Positions 46,152-55,837 of a DNA stretch of 64,000 nt are shown piece by piece (position 1 is the stretch's first letter; each line of letters starts with the position of its first letter). A model generated the notes under the pieces. That model was not told the DNA's origin. It did not search any database and saw only the letters and a program-made list of their open reading frames with translations. Made by a program: the position numbers and the translations under genes. The stretch comes from Arthrobacter sp. MMS18-M83 (GTDB taxonomy: Bacteria > Actinomycetota > Actinomycetes > Actinomycetales > Micrococcaceae): contig NZ_CP113343.1 in assembly GCF_026683955.1 (NCBI RefSeq), forward strand, positions 1 through 64,000. Direction: 5' to 3'.

Positions 46152-47480
46152 ATGTCCAAAGTCACCACACAGCAAGCAGTGCCGGAAATAATGACGCCAC
46201 CGGGTCAAGAGTCACGCGCAAAGGCGTGGGGCCTGACGTCCGTATTGGTTTTGCTGTACACCATTAACTACACCGACAAGATTCTGCTCGGACTTGTTGC
46301 CCAACCCCTCAAAGACGAATTCGGGCTCACGTCATCTCAAATCGGGCTGACCGCGAGCGTGTTCTTCTTCGCGTTCTCGGCCGGGGGTTTTTTTGCCGGA
46401 CTCATCAACAAGTGGGCCACTCTTAAATGGTCCCTGATAGGGTTGGCCGTCATTTGGGCGGCCTGCATGGTTCCCATGATCCTCGCAGGCAGTTTCGTGG
46501 TCCTCCTGGTCAGCCGATTCCTGCTCGGCCTGACAGAAGGCCCATCGGGTGCGCTCATCCATACGGCTGTGTATTCATGGCACCCCATGGAAAAGCGCTC
46601 CATGCCCGGAGCGTTCATCGCTTCCTCAAGTTCGTTGGCAAAGATCGCCGCTGCACCGGCGTTGGCCTTCCTCATCGTGCAATTCGGCTGGCATTCGGCC
46701 TTCGTTGCCATGTTGGTCGTCGGCCTGGGTTGGTGCGTGCTGTGGTACTTCACCTGGCGGCCGGGACCCTACGGCGAAGTCGGGATTCCGGGTGTCAAAG
46801 GTTCCGCCACTACTCCGGCTCCCGCTGTTCCGTGGATGTCGATCTTCCGCACGCGGACCTTCCTGGGTGCACTTGCAGCTGTTACCCCCATGTACGCGCT
46901 GCTGACCGTTGTCCTCACGTGGTTGCCGTCGTACTTCGAAGTCGGACTGGGTTTCACCCGTTTCCAGGCCGGAGCCATGTTCGGATTCCCCAGCATCGCG
47001 GCAATACTCGCAATGTTCTCCAGCACGTACCTCAGTGACAAGTTCATGAGCCGGGGCGTGAGTTCGAGGATCATGAGGGGAATCGTCCCGGCAGTGGGAC
47101 TCCTTGTGTGCGGCGTGTCGATGGCAGTGCTGCCCTACATCGGGACGCCGATCATTGTCGTCGCAGTTGTCTCAATCGGCTACGGAATCGGCTGCATCCT
47201 CGCTCCGATCATGAACGCAGCCATTTCACAGATCTGTCCCAGGAATCAAGTAGCTGGTTCATTGGGCATGTTCCTTTCCTTGATGGCCATTGGTGGCATC
47301 GTCGCTCCGCCATTGACCGGAATGATCGTGGACCAGGCAGTTTCACCTGCTGTCGGATATGCACAGTCCTTCCAGATATTCGGCATTGTTGCGATCGTCG
47401 GCGCCATTTTGGCCATGATCCTGGTGAATCCCGACCGTGACTCGGCGCGAGTGATGGCACAGCTTAGGACTGCTGCCTGA
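46152..47480 (+). CDS. MFS transporter, anion:cation symporter (ACS) type
   Basis: Membrane protein of 442 residues with about 12 helices. The early YTINYTDKILLGLVAQPLKD and RFLLGLTEGPSGALIHTAVY are marks of the ACS family (hexuronate, tartrate, aromatic acid uptake). The helical hinge has a WRPGPYGEVG loop. A GAAGGG site precedes the ATG. Its place next to the degradation operon suggests uptake of a pathway acid, complementing the ABC importer. Confidence 0.9.
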   Translation: MSKVTTQQAVPEIMTPPGQESRAKAWGLTSVLVLLYTINYTDKILLGLVAQPLKDEFGLTSSQIGLTASVFFFAFSAGGFFAGLINKWATLKWSLIGLAVIWAACMVPMILAGSFVVLLVSRFLLGLTEGPSGALIHTAVYSWHPMEKRSMPGAFIASSSSLAKIAAAPALAFLIVQFGWHSAFVAMLVVGLGWCVLWYFTWRPGPYGEVGIPGVKGSATTPAPAVPWMSIFRTRTFLGALAAVTPMYALLTVVLTWLPSYFEVGLGFTRFQAGAMFGFPSIAAILAMFSSTYLSDKFMSRGVSSRIMRGIVPAVGLLVCGVSMAVLPYIGTPIIVVAVVSIGYGIGCILAPIMNAAISQICPRNQVAGSLGMFLSLMAIGGIVAPPLTGMIVDQAVSPAVGYAQSFQIFGIVAIVGAILAMILVNPDRDSARVMAQLRTAA

Positions 47481-47572
47481 TCAGGCCATGTCACCGTGGC
47501 TCGGCGTTGGACCCCTGCCGCTACGGCAAAAGGGGCCTGCCTGTCCTGCCACATACTGAGGAGAACCCGACC

Positions 47573-48838
47573 GTGACCACCGCTGTTTCAAGATCGACCA
47601 CCCCGGGCCTGATGAGCCTCGGCGTTGTCCTGACCCTGGCCACGGGGATCGGTCCGTTGCTCACCACGGGTGTGAGTGCCCTGGGTCCTTTGCTGTCCCG
47701 GGACTTGAACCTGACGCGCCTGGAGTTCGGCTCCTTCGCTGTGGTGGCCTGTGTTTCCGCGGCGCTCCTGTCCACGCCGCTCGGCTGGGCTGCCGACCGG
47801 TTGTCACAACGCACCGGCATCCTGATGCTCCATGGCTTCGGGCTGAGTGCCATGGTCGCGGCAGCCTTGTCCCAGTCCATGGCCGGCCTGTGGGTCAGTG
47901 CTGTCTTCGGCGGGGCAGCCCTTGGCTTGGCCAATCCTCTGACCAATGGCATGGTGGCGTTGCGGGTGGAGCCGGGCCGCCGCGGCATGTTTGTGGGCGT
48001 GAAACAAACGGGCGTCCAGCTCATCCAGGTGTTCACCAGCCTGGCCTACCCGCTGGCTGCCACGCTGGTGTCCTGGCAGGCAGGGTTCCTGGTGGGCGCT
48101 GTGGTCACCCTCCTGTCGCTCTGGGTCGCCCTGCACTACGTCCACGTCCGTCCCCAATGCGCCGCTCCAACACGCGCATCCGGGAACCGGCCGCGCCACG
48201 TCAAGGCGGTAGGACTCGCGTGGCTCGTGGCCTATGCCTTCCTCTCCGGCGTCCAGTACCAGACCTTGGCCACTTACCTGCCGCTCTTCGCCTTCGAGGG
48301 CCTCCACCTGCGGGCCGAAATCGCCGCTCTGTGCGGTGTGGTGCTGGGGGTGAGCGGCCTGGTGTCACGGTTGGTCTGGGGCCGGCTGACGGAGCGGTTC
48401 AGGGCCCCCGGGGTGCCGCTGGCCTTGATTGCGGTCTTCAGCGCCGTGGCCGTAGCGCTGGTAGCCGGTTCATCGCTTTGGGGAACACAAGTCCTCATGT
48501 GGACCGGAACCGCGCTCTATGGTTTGTCCGGAACCGCCGCCATGGTCATCCTGCTCACTGTGGTCATGCGCCTGGTCCCCGCGTCCCAGGCCGGCGCAGC
48601 GACGGGACGGATCTCCATGGGGTTGTTCGCCGGCTTCGCCGCAGGTCCGGTGCTTTTCGGATTGCTGGCCGACCACGGGGGGTTTTCCGCCAGTTGGGTA
48701 AGCCTGCTGGCCGCAAGCGTGATGATGATCCTGGCACCGTTTGGCTTGCGCAGGCTGGCTGTTCCAGATCAACCCATAGAAGAAGTACACCTGAGCGGGC
48801 GGACCGCCACGGATCTACGGCAGGCTGATACCCACTGA
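47573..48838 (+). CDS. MFS transporter
   Basis: Membrane protein of 421 residues, about 12 helices, starting at a GTG behind GAGGAG. The family loop DRLSQRTGILMLHG, a second LGLANPLTNGMVALR helix and GVKQTGVQLIQV are characteristic of CynX/NimT-like and sugar/organic-anion permeases. Not similar in detail to the preceding MFS gene. Spacing to the previous stop is 92 bases, so co-transcription is possible. Confidence 0.88.
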   Translation: MTTAVSRSTTPGLMSLGVVLTLATGIGPLLTTGVSALGPLLSRDLNLTRLEFGSFAVVACVSAALLSTPLGWAADRLSQRTGILMLHGFGLSAMVAAALSQSMAGLWVSAVFGGAALGLANPLTNGMVALRVEPGRRGMFVGVKQTGVQLIQVFTSLAYPLAATLVSWQAGFLVGAVVTLLSLWVALHYVHVRPQCAAPTRASGNRPRHVKAVGLAWLVAYAFLSGVQYQTLATYLPLFAFEGLHLRAEIAALCGVVLGVSGLVSRLVWGRLTERFRAPGVPLALIAVFSAVAVALVAGSSLWGTQVLMWTGTALYGLSGTAAMVILLTVVMRLVPASQAGAATGRISMGLFAGFAAGPVLFGLLADHGGFSASWVSLLAASVMMILAPFGLRRLAVPDQPIEEVHLSGRTATDLRQADTH

Positions 48839-48975
48839 CGTGCCCGCCGGGCAATCCCGGTCACGGAAGCCCGCAAAGATCTCGGGCGCCCCACGGGTTG
48901 TGCAAGCATCCTGCTGGCACCCCGATAGCCAACAAGGGATGGTTCCCGGCCGCCACGTTGGCTACGGTCGGGACT

Positions 48976-49629
48976 GTGAGTGTTCTCTATTTGGTCCGGC
49001 ACGGACAAGCATCATTCGGCACCGAGGACTACGACCGGTTGTCAACATGCGGCAAAGACCAGAGTCAAGCCCTCGGCACCTACTTGATGCGGGCTGGTTC
49101 AACTCCGACCCGCGTCGTCAGCGGCGGCATGAAACGCCAGCGCCAGACGGCACAGGGACTCATCGAGGCTGCCGGCTGGGACACGTCCCCCGTCGTTGAT
49201 CCGAGCTGGGACGAATTCAACGCCCCCGACCTGCTGAACGCCTATCCGGAAGAAGACCCCAGCGCCAAAACCGACTCGCGAGCCTTCCAGCGACTGCTCG
49301 AGAAAGCCTCTGCGCGCTGGGCCTCCAACAACCACGACGCCGACTACCTGGAGTCTTTCTCTGCGTTCACCCAGCGGATCGACACGGCCCTCGACGACGC
49401 CGTCGCAGGGCTCGGATCGGGGCAGGACGCAGTGGTCGTCTCGAGCTCAGGCGCCATTGCCTGGGCAGCGGCCCGGCTTGTCAACGGCGGCTTTCCACAA
49501 TGGCTCGCCTTCAACCGGGTCACAGTAAATTCCGGTGTCACCAAGATCGTCACCGGTTCATCCGGGAAGACGATGGTGACTTTCAACGACCATGGCCATC
49601 TTCCCCGCTCCTGGGTCACGTACCGCTAG
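48976..49629 (+). CDS. Histidine phosphatase family protein
   Basis: A 217-residue phosphoglycerate-mutase-like phosphatase. The catalytic LVRHGQASFG is at the N-terminus, followed by the second RQRQTAQGL block and the late SSSGAIAW region, where most members have a histidine; here the usual second histidine may be replaced by serine. The start is a GTG with a weak ribosome site. It precedes a FabG/MaoC pair in apparent operon order. Similar genes often sit in fatty acid or acyl-CoA gene groups; the substrate is unknown. Confidence 0.85.
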   Translation: MSVLYLVRHGQASFGTEDYDRLSTCGKDQSQALGTYLMRAGSTPTRVVSGGMKRQRQTAQGLIEAAGWDTSPVVDPSWDEFNAPDLLNAYPEEDPSAKTDSRAFQRLLEKASARWASNNHDADYLESFSAFTQRIDTALDDAVAGLGSGQDAVVVSSSGAIAWAAARLVNGGFPQWLAFNRVTVNSGVTKIVTGSSGKTMVTFNDHGHLPRSWVTYR

Positions 49630-49682
49630 GCGGCCAGGGACAGGTATCAACTTCGCCCAAGAGTAAGGAAACAGGTTTCATC

Positions 49683-50441
49683 ATGACTGATCAAGAACGC
49701 ACGGCGCTGGTCACCGGAGCAGGACGCGGCATCGGCGCCGAAATTGCCCGGCGCCTGGCGTCCGACGGATTCAACATCGCAACGATCGACCTCGACAAGG
49801 CCGGGCTTGAAGCCCTCACAGCCGAGCTGGCCGCAGCCGGCCACCGGGCGATCGGCATCGTCGCGGACATCTCGGACGAAACGGCCGTCGAGGCCGCCGT
49901 CGCTCGCACGGCAGACGAACTGGGCCCTCCGGTCGTGGTGGTCAACAACGCAGGCATCATCCGTGACAACCTGCTCTTCAAGATGACTGTCACCGACTGG
50001 GACATGGTCATGAACGTGCACCTGCGCGGATCCTTCCTCGTCGCCCGCGCCGCCCAGAAGCACATGGTCGATGCCAATTGGGGCCGCATTGTCAACCTCT
50101 CCAGCACCTCGGCCCTGGGCAACCGCGGCCAGGCCAACTACTCTGCGGCCAAGGCCGGGCTGCAGGGCTTCACCAAGACCCTTGCCCTGGAACTGGGCCC
50201 CTTCGGCGTGACCGCCAACGCGATCGCCCCCGGCTTCATCGAAACCGAGATGACCGCCTCCACGGCCGAGCGGATGGGCATCACCTTCGAGGACTTCACT
50301 GCCAAGGCAGCCGCGGCGATTCCGGTGCGCCGCACCGGAAAGCCCGCGGACATCGCCAACGCCGTGTCCTTCTTCGCCTCCGAGAACGCCGGGTTCGTTT
50401 CCGGCCAGGTGCTGTACGTGGCAGGTGGCCCGAAGGCATGA
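49683..50441 (+). CDS. 3-Oxoacyl-reductase, FabG-type short-chain dehydrogenase
   Basis: A 252-residue SDR with TGAGRGIGAEIARRL as nucleotide loop, VVNNAGIIRDNLLFKM, the catalytic YSAAK and GFIETEMTA. NNAGI(I/T)RD is typical of FabG-like 3-ketoacyl reductases. Its stop overlaps the MaoC ATG. Together with that enzyme it could interconvert 3-keto-, 3-hydroxy- and enoyl-thioesters. The start is supported by AAGGAA a few bases upstream. Confidence 0.92.
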   Translation: MTDQERTALVTGAGRGIGAEIARRLASDGFNIATIDLDKAGLEALTAELAAAGHRAIGIVADISDETAVEAAVARTADELGPPVVVVNNAGIIRDNLLFKMTVTDWDMVMNVHLRGSFLVARAAQKHMVDANWGRIVNLSSTSALGNRGQANYSAAKAGLQGFTKTLALELGPFGVTANAIAPGFIETEMTASTAERMGITFEDFTAKAAAAIPVRRTGKPADIANAVSFFASENAGFVSGQVLYVAGGPKA

Positions 50442-50911
50442 GGATCTTCAACGGCATCGACGACTTCGCACAGCGTGTGGGCGAGGAAATAGGCGTCACT
50501 GAATGGCGCACCATCACCCAAGAAGACATCAATGCCTTCGCCAAGGTGACCAACGACCACCAGTGGATCCACGTCGACACCGAGCGTGCCGCCTCGGGCC
50601 CATTTGGCACCACGCTGGTGCACGGCTACATGACGCTCTCGCTGGTAGCCGGGTTCATGTTCGACACCTACCGCATCGACGGGCTGTCCATGGGCGTGAA
50701 CTACGGATCGAACAAGGTCCGTTACCCCGCCCCGGTCCTGGTCGGCTCGCGCCTGCGCGGCCGGATCAAGCTGGTGTCCCTTGACCGCGAGGACACGTGG
50801 GCACAGGCAACAGTCCAGGTCACCGTCGAACAGGAACTCGACGGGGAGGCGAAGAAGCCAGGCTGTGTCGCCGAGGTCGTCTCCCGGCTCTACGAGGCAC
50901 CTGCCGCCTAA
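50438..50911 (+). CDS. MaoC-family hydratase (R-specific enoyl-CoA hydratase-like)
   Basis: A 157-residue hot-dog-fold protein. The hydratase motif is seen as ITQEDINAFAKVTNDHQWIH with the catalytic D and H, then GTTLVHGYMTLSL. Overlaps FabG-type gene by ATGA, so the two are coupled. Long forms in the same frame upstream belong to the reductase DNA. It adds water to enoyl-CoA with R-stereochemistry in related proteins. Confidence 0.92.
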   Translation: MRIFNGIDDFAQRVGEEIGVTEWRTITQEDINAFAKVTNDHQWIHVDTERAASGPFGTTLVHGYMTLSLVAGFMFDTYRIDGLSMGVNYGSNKVRYPAPVLVGSRLRGRIKLVSLDREDTWAQATVQVTVEQELDGEAKKPGCVAEVVSRLYEAPAA

Positions 50912-50982
50912 ACCGAGGCAAGATCGCTCGTCCTCCGCTGCCCCGCATACGCCAAAGACCCCCTTCCTGAAGGAGCACCTCC

Positions 50983-52184
50983 ATGCCCAGAGCAGCCATC
51001 GTCGCAACAGCCCGCACCCCCATCGGCAAGGCAAACCGCGGGGCCTTCAACAACACCTCCGCCCCGGAGCTGGCCGGGCACGCGATTGCAGCGGCACTAG
51101 CCAAGACGGGAATCGACCCGTCGCTGGTCGAGGACGTCATCATGGGTGCCGCCGCGCAACAGGGAACGCAAAGCTTCAATGTCGCCGCCAGGGAGCGCTG
51201 CGCGCAGGGCTGCCGGTAACGGTTCCGGGGCAGACCATCGATAGGCAATGTTCCTCCGGCCTGATGGCGGTCGCGACCGCGGCCAAGCAGATTCTCGTCG
51301 ACTCCATGGCGGTGACCGTGGGCGGCGGAGTCGAGTCCATCTCGCTCGTGCAGAACGAACATCTCAACAAATACCGCAGCAGGGATACGTGGCTTGAGGC
51401 CAACCACCCCGGCACCTACATGCCGATGTTACGGACGGCTGAACTCGTGGCCGAGCGCTACGGCATCAGCCGCGAGGCGCAGGACCAATTGGGGGCGGCC
51501 TCCCAGCAGCGGGCAGCCGATGCCCAGGCGAGCGGCAGGTTCAGTGATGAGATTGCGCCTATCCGGGTCAGCACGCTGAAGACCGACAAGGAAACCGGCG
51601 AGGTCACGGAGTTCGAGCAACTGGTGTCCCGGGACGAGGGCGTTCGCGCCGGCACCACCTTCGAAACCCTTTCGGGGCTCCGCACGGTACTGAATCCCGG
51701 GGATTTCACAGCAAACCCAACCGTGACAGCCGGCAATGCCTCGCAGCTGTCCGACGGGGCCTCGGCGAACGTGTTGATGAACAGCGACCATGCCGCGTCC
51801 CTGGGTCTGGCGCCACTTGGCTACTACTGCGGCATTGCCGTGACGGGGTGCGAACCCGATGAAATGGGCATTGGTCCGGTCACAGCCATTCCACGGCTCT
51901 TGAAGAACCACGGGCTCACCGTTGATGACATCGGGATCTGGGAGCTGAACGAGGCCTTCGCCTCGCAGGCCGTCTACTGCCGGGACTTCCTGGGGATCGA
52001 CCCGGAGAAGATGAACGTCAACGGCGGCGCGATCGCCCTGGGCCACCCGTACGGGATGACGGGCTCGCGGGCCGTGGGCAGCGCCCTGCTCGAGGCGCGG
52101 CGCCGCGACCAACAATTCGTCGTGGTTTCCATGTGCGTGGGCGGCGGCATGGGGGCTGCGGGCCTCTTCGAAGTCGCACGCTAG
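50983..52184 (+). pseudogene. Thiolase (acetyl-CoA acyltransferase) with a one-base frameshift
   Basis: Starts MPRAAIVATARTPIGKANRG and runs to SFNVAA, where the frame hits a stop. The second frame continues ALRAGLPVTVPGQTIDRQCS with the active-site cysteine, and ends [23 protein letters not shown] and [10 protein letters not shown]. Adding one C at about 51189 (gcc-gcc to gcc-cgc-c) restores NVARQGALRAG and a 400-residue thiolase. All motifs are intact, so a sequencing error is as likely as a true null mutation. It would complete the FabG-MaoC set. Confidence 0.85.
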
Positions 52185-52238
52185 ACGGTACCCACCAAAT
52201 ACGGTGCGTTCGTGCGGGAACATGACTACCGGCGCACG

Positions 52239-52438
52239 TTACTCGTCAGGGTGCGCCCAGATCTGGACGACCCCGTTGGTCTGCCCGAACTCCAGGCGGC
52301 CGGCCAGCACGAGCGAGTCGTGCCGGCAGCGCGAAGGGCCGAGACCTTGAAGTAGTCGTACCGGATTTCAAAGAACGGTCCGACGCACCACGGCGGCCGC
52401 CACCATCGGGGCCGAATCATGAGTTCCATGGTGGTCAT
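52239..52438 (-). CDS. Small hypothetical protein, probably frameshifted, coupled to the YeiH-type gene
   Basis: An ATG with an AGGAG site lies 12 bases after the exporter stop. The first part reads MTTMELMIRPRWWRPPWCVG and FFEIRYDYFKV, then the frame becomes Arg-rich. A neighbouring frame gives SLVLAGRLEFGQTNGVVQIW ending HPDE and a stop at 52239. I think one base is missing near 52335 and the true product has about 65 residues. Without the shift the frame ends at 52226. No family is known to me. Confidence 0.45.
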
Positions 52439-52450
52439 GACGGTTTGCTC

Positions 52451-53518
52451 CTAGATGAAGTGCACGCCGACAAATGCCAGCGCTGCGATGAGACCCCAGG
52501 AGAGCATCGCTGCGATGATGGCCCTGCCACTGGTCTGGAGCAGTACCCGGACCTGCACCGACGCCCCCAGCCCGTACAGGGCTGCGGCAAGCAGCAGGTC
52601 CTGGACCGTGCCGGCAACTTCGAGGACGACGGGCGGCAGGATCCCCAGCGTCCGCAGAACGATCATCGCCATGAACCCGGCCACGAAGAGCGGGATCAGG
52701 GGAGGAAGCTTGATGCCGGTGTCCTCAGCGCCGTTTGCCGTCCGTCGGCGGCGGAAGCGTCCCACCAGCGCGGCTCCGGTGACCATCGGCGCAAGCATCA
52801 GGACACGGGTGAGTTTGATGATGAGCGCTCCAGCAAGGGAAGCAGCACCCGCAGTCTGCGCCGTTGCCACAACCTGCCCCACATCGTGGACGCTGGCTCC
52901 CACCCAGTATCCGAACTGCACAGGGTCCAGGCCAAGGGGCCCCTTGAGCGCGGGAAGGGCCCCGATCGCCAGCGTCCCGCACAGGGTCACAAGGGCGATT
53001 GGAACAACGGTGTCGCGGTGATCCGTTTTGGTGACCCCGCTCATGGCCCCAATGGCGGAGGCGCCGCAGATGGAAAATCCTGTGGCGAGAAGCAAGGGCT
53101 GATCGCCCGGAAGTTTAAGTGCCTTGCCCAAGACCAGCGTTCCCGCAAAGGTCAGAAGGACAACGCCAACCACGATCGCAAGCGTCTTCCAGCCCAGCGC
53201 AGCCACATCGATGAGGCTGAGTTTGAGACCCAGCAAAATGATTCCCAGCCGCATGAACCGCTTGGCGGAAAATACCAGCCCGGGGTGCAGGACTCCTTCT
53301 ACGGCGGTACTGATCCCGGGGAGATTTGCAGAAAGAATTCCCAGCATTACTGCCGCTGTAAGGAAAGGCACCACCGGGAGGGTCGAATGGATCAGCCAGG
53401 CAATGGCGACGGCGGCCGCTGCCGCGGTCAGTCCGGGCAACCGCTTGTTCCTCAAGCCTCGGGGAAGCAGCGCATCCTGCCGTACGTCTTTGGCGGGTGT
53501 GGCAACGTCTTGTCTCAT
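52451..53518 (-). CDS. YeiH-type putative sulfate exporter family transporter (UPF0324)
   Basis: Membrane protein of 355 residues with about ten helices. The conserved core includes NLPGISTAVEGVLHPG, FMRLGIILLGLKLSLID, ATGFSICGASAIGAM and YWVGASVHDVGQVVA. Members of this family lie beside LysR regulators and have been linked to sulfite or sulfate export. The ATG behind GGAGG is chosen; an upstream extension has no family support. It faces away from a LysR gene, as in other genomes. Confidence 0.9.
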   Translation of the reverse strand: MRQDVATPAKDVRQDALLPRGLRNKRLPGLTAAAAAVAIAWLIHSTLPVVPFLTAAVMLGILSANLPGISTAVEGVLHPGLVFSAKRFMRLGIILLGLKLSLIDVAALGWKTLAIVVGVVLLTFAGTLVLGKALKLPGDQPLLLATGFSICGASAIGAMSGVTKTDHRDTVVPIALVTLCGTLAIGALPALKGPLGLDPVQFGYWVGASVHDVGQVVATAQTAGAASLAGALIIKLTRVLMLAPMVTGAALVGRFRRRRTANGAEDTGIKLPPLIPLFVAGFMAMIVLRTLGILPPVVLEVAGTVQDLLLAAALYGLGASVQVRVLLQTSGRAIIAAMLSWGLIAALAFVGVHFI

Positions 53519-53638
53519 ACTTGTCTGCGATCCTCCCGGAGCCGGCATGCGCCAGGCTCGCTCTGGATCTCTTGGCTGCTCATCTCCCAATTCTCGGCCG
53601 AGATATGGTCCGGGGATAGCCGTCTTCTTGACATAGGG

Positions 53639-53675
53639 ATATATCAAAATCGCAACACATTCCGCATTGTTATAT
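53639..53675. promoter_or_regulatory. Operator candidate between the exporter gene and its LysR regulator
   Basis: ATATATCAA (53639-53647) mirrors TTGTTATAT (53667-53675) with one mismatch and a 19-base gap. It lies in the short AT-rich spacer. The LysR ATG at 53685 has no ribosome site and a TATATG sequence 8 bases before it, so a leaderless transcript is possible. The dyad could be the LysR binding region. Confidence 0.4.
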
Positions 53676-53684
53676 GCTTAGCGC

Positions 53685-54590
53685 ATGGCAAAGTGGCCGG
53701 ATCTGACCGTACTGGAACTAGTGGTTGGAGTGGACGATTACGGAAGCCTCAGCGCTGCCAGCCGACGGGCGGGCCTAGCTCAACCCAACGCGAGCCGATC
53801 GATCAGATCGATGGAGCGCCAGCTGGGCATGACCCTGCTGCAGCGAAGTCCAACAGGTTCCACACTCACCCCCCAAGGCACAGTCGTCGCCCATTGGGCG
53901 CGAAGAATCCTCGCCGAAACACGGCAGATGCTCGAGGCCACCGATTCCCTGCGCGCTGAGAGACGGAACGCACTGACGGTAGCTGCCAGCATGACTGTCG
54001 CCGAGCACCTGGTGCCCAGTTGGCTTGGCAAATTTGGAAGGCTTCACCCCGGAGTGCGGATACACCTGCTTGTCCACAATTCCGCACAGGTTTTCGAGGA
54101 TGTGGCCAGCGGAGCCTGCGATATAGGCTTCGTGGAATCTCCAACTATCCCCCGCACCTTGCATAGCCTCACCGTGGCCCGAGACGAACTCGTCGTTGTC
54201 GTTCATCCTAAACACCCGTGGACCCGGCGACGGGAGCCGATCTCCATTGCCGAACTAGCATCAACCCCCTTGCTGGTCCGCGAACCGGGGTCAGGTACCC
54301 GGATCACGCTTGACCTTGCATTGCTCGAGTACCCGCGTGCAGCTCCCTTGCTCGAACTTGGCAGCGCGGCCGCTATCCGTACAAGCGTTTTGGCCGGCAT
54401 GGGTCCCTCGGTGATGAGCACCCTTGCAGTGGCAGACCAAGTAAAGACCGGAGAACTAAAGATCGTGCCAGTCCAAGATCTTGTCCTCCATCGGGCGTTG
54501 CGTGCAGTGTGGAACGGCCCCCGTCAACTGTCAGGTCCAGAAGCAGAGCTCGTACGGCTTGTTCGTAGCCCGAGAACATCCCAAAAGTAG
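53685..54590 (+). CDS. LysR-family regulator, divergent from the YeiH-type exporter
   Basis: A 301-residue regulator. The N-terminal helix-turn-helix is ELVVGVDDYGSLSAASRRAG and LAQPNASRSIRSMERQLGM, followed by the effector domain (LTVAASMTVAEHLVPSWLG). This layout resembles CbbR/CysB-like partners of YeiH genes. It probably controls the exporter in response to sulfur oxyanions, by analogy with other genomes. Start has no visible ribosome site. Confidence 0.9.
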   Translation: MAKWPDLTVLELVVGVDDYGSLSAASRRAGLAQPNASRSIRSMERQLGMTLLQRSPTGSTLTPQGTVVAHWARRILAETRQMLEATDSLRAERRNALTVAASMTVAEHLVPSWLGKFGRLHPGVRIHLLVHNSAQVFEDVASGACDIGFVESPTIPRTLHSLTVARDELVVVVHPKHPWTRRREPISIAELASTPLLVREPGSGTRITLDLALLEYPRAAPLLELGSAAAIRTSVLAGMGPSVMSTLAVADQVKTGELKIVPVQDLVLHRALRAVWNGPRQLSGPEAELVRLVRSPRTSQK

Positions 54591-55179
54591 ACTTCACGAC
54601 CAACACCCGGCAGAGGAAAGAAGCGAAGGATTCGCGTCTCTATACACACCGCCATCGTCGCGACAGGCTGGCGCAATACGCCGGGCGCCGAGACAAGGCG
54701 TTCTTCGCCGGCCACATGGCTTCCGAGAAGCCGAAACGGCGTCCCTGGCCGCCACGCTGCTCAGGGACCCTGTTACGACAACCGGCAGCGCCCCGACGTG
54801 CTCGGAATAGATCCTGGATGACCCCCCCCGTCCTGGACGCGGATGCGTGGGGGTTTACCTGGCGTCGCTCTGGCCAGCGCAGGCGTCCTCGACCACCGTG
54901 ACACATATCGGCCGGCATCCGCGGCTCCCAGGGCGGTGGCCAGAATACGGCCGTCGATTGCCACGCCAGTGAGGATAAGCTCTTCCTCCGACGGGAATTC
55001 GATCGGCCAGGGCTTGCCCCCATCTGGAGAACGTCGGAAGGTCAATGGAGACGCTCGCCCTCAACGCCTGGAAGCTCGATGTGCCAGGTGGGATCGCCAC
55101 TCCCATGGTGTGCAATGGGATAATCACCGCAAGTCTTGCCCGGACCGAGGTTTGGCCTGCCGATGCTGAAGGAGCGCTC
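54591..55179. other. Gap with only weak coding signal
   Basis: No recognised gene. A minus-strand frame from 55045 begins MTFRRSPDGGKPWPIEFPSE and has acceptable composition to about 54870, then turns Arg/Pro-rich. It may be a decayed fragment of a beta-propeller-type or hypothetical protein, but I cannot support a family. Confidence 0.3.
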
Positions 55180-55566
55180 ATGCCGGACACCGATTTTTCT
55201 AACGATACCCCTGAGGCCGATACCTCGCGGGGTGTTCTGGTCCACAGCGCAGGACCGGCGGAGAGCGCCAGGCTCGCGGCAACCCTGCGCAGTGCCGGAA
55301 ACGCAGTGGCAGCCCTCCCTCCCGGCGTCCCAGTCGAGGTCGTTGTCCAGGGCCCGGGAGTGGGTCTGCTGGTCACAGGTTCAACGCTGGGGAAGCCCAT
55401 CAACGAAGCAATCGGTCACGGCATCCGGATCCTTGCGTGCCGGAATAGCCTGCGTTCAGCGGACCTGACACCGGGGCAGCTCCACGCCGGTGTCGGATCC
55501 GTGCCAGCGGCAATTGCCCATCTGGCGACGCGGCAGTGGGAAGGGTGGGCGTACATCCGCCTGTGA
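55180..55566 (+). CDS. DsrE-like small protein
   Basis: A 128-residue protein with an AAGGAG site 7-8 bases before its ATG. The pattern GVLVHSAGPAESARLAATLR, VEVVVQGPGVGLLV, GIRILACRNSLRS and LTPGQLHAGVGSVPAAIAHL matches DsrE/DsrF-fold proteins; the cysteine in ACRNSL sits where family members have a reactive cysteine. Sulfur relay is the known role of some relatives; many are uncharacterised. A longer frame starts at 55045 but lacks a ribosome site. Confidence 0.8.
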   Translation: MPDTDFSNDTPEADTSRGVLVHSAGPAESARLAATLRSAGNAVAALPPGVPVEVVVQGPGVGLLVTGSTLGKPINEAIGHGIRILACRNSLRSADLTPGQLHAGVGSVPAAIAHLATRQWEGWAYIRL

Positions 55567-55837
55567 TACCCGCTTTCACGTCCCACACCATTGCGGGGGC
55601 GCCGCCATGAAAGCCCCGGAAACGCAGCGCAACGTGGAGTCGAACCCGTCAAACATCGTGCGCGAACAGCTAGGCCCGCGAGTCGGCCGCCATGATGCGC
55701 GACGACGTCGAACGCGTTGCGCTTACCGGGAACGTTTACGTGCTGCGCCGCCGCCACGGCAAAAGGGCGCCTTTCTGAACCCGGATAGAATCTCCGGGTA
55801 CCCAGCTTCCCGAACGACCCTGAAAGAATCGCACCGC

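Noticed and set aside
52445..53959. A 504-codon plus frame spanning the YeiH gene and the LysR start
   Set aside because: It crosses two well-supported genes and shows no family signal.
54773..55045. Minus-strand 90-codon frame beginning MTFRRSPDGGKPW
   Set aside because: The first 50 residues look natural, but there is no ribosome site and no recognisable domain.
55490..55837. N-terminal extension of the PLP enzyme
   Set aside because: Arg-rich and without ribosome site; the family begins at the ATG at 55838. A short side frame (MMRDDVERVALTGNVYVLRR, 55690-55780) looks protein-like but too short to assign.
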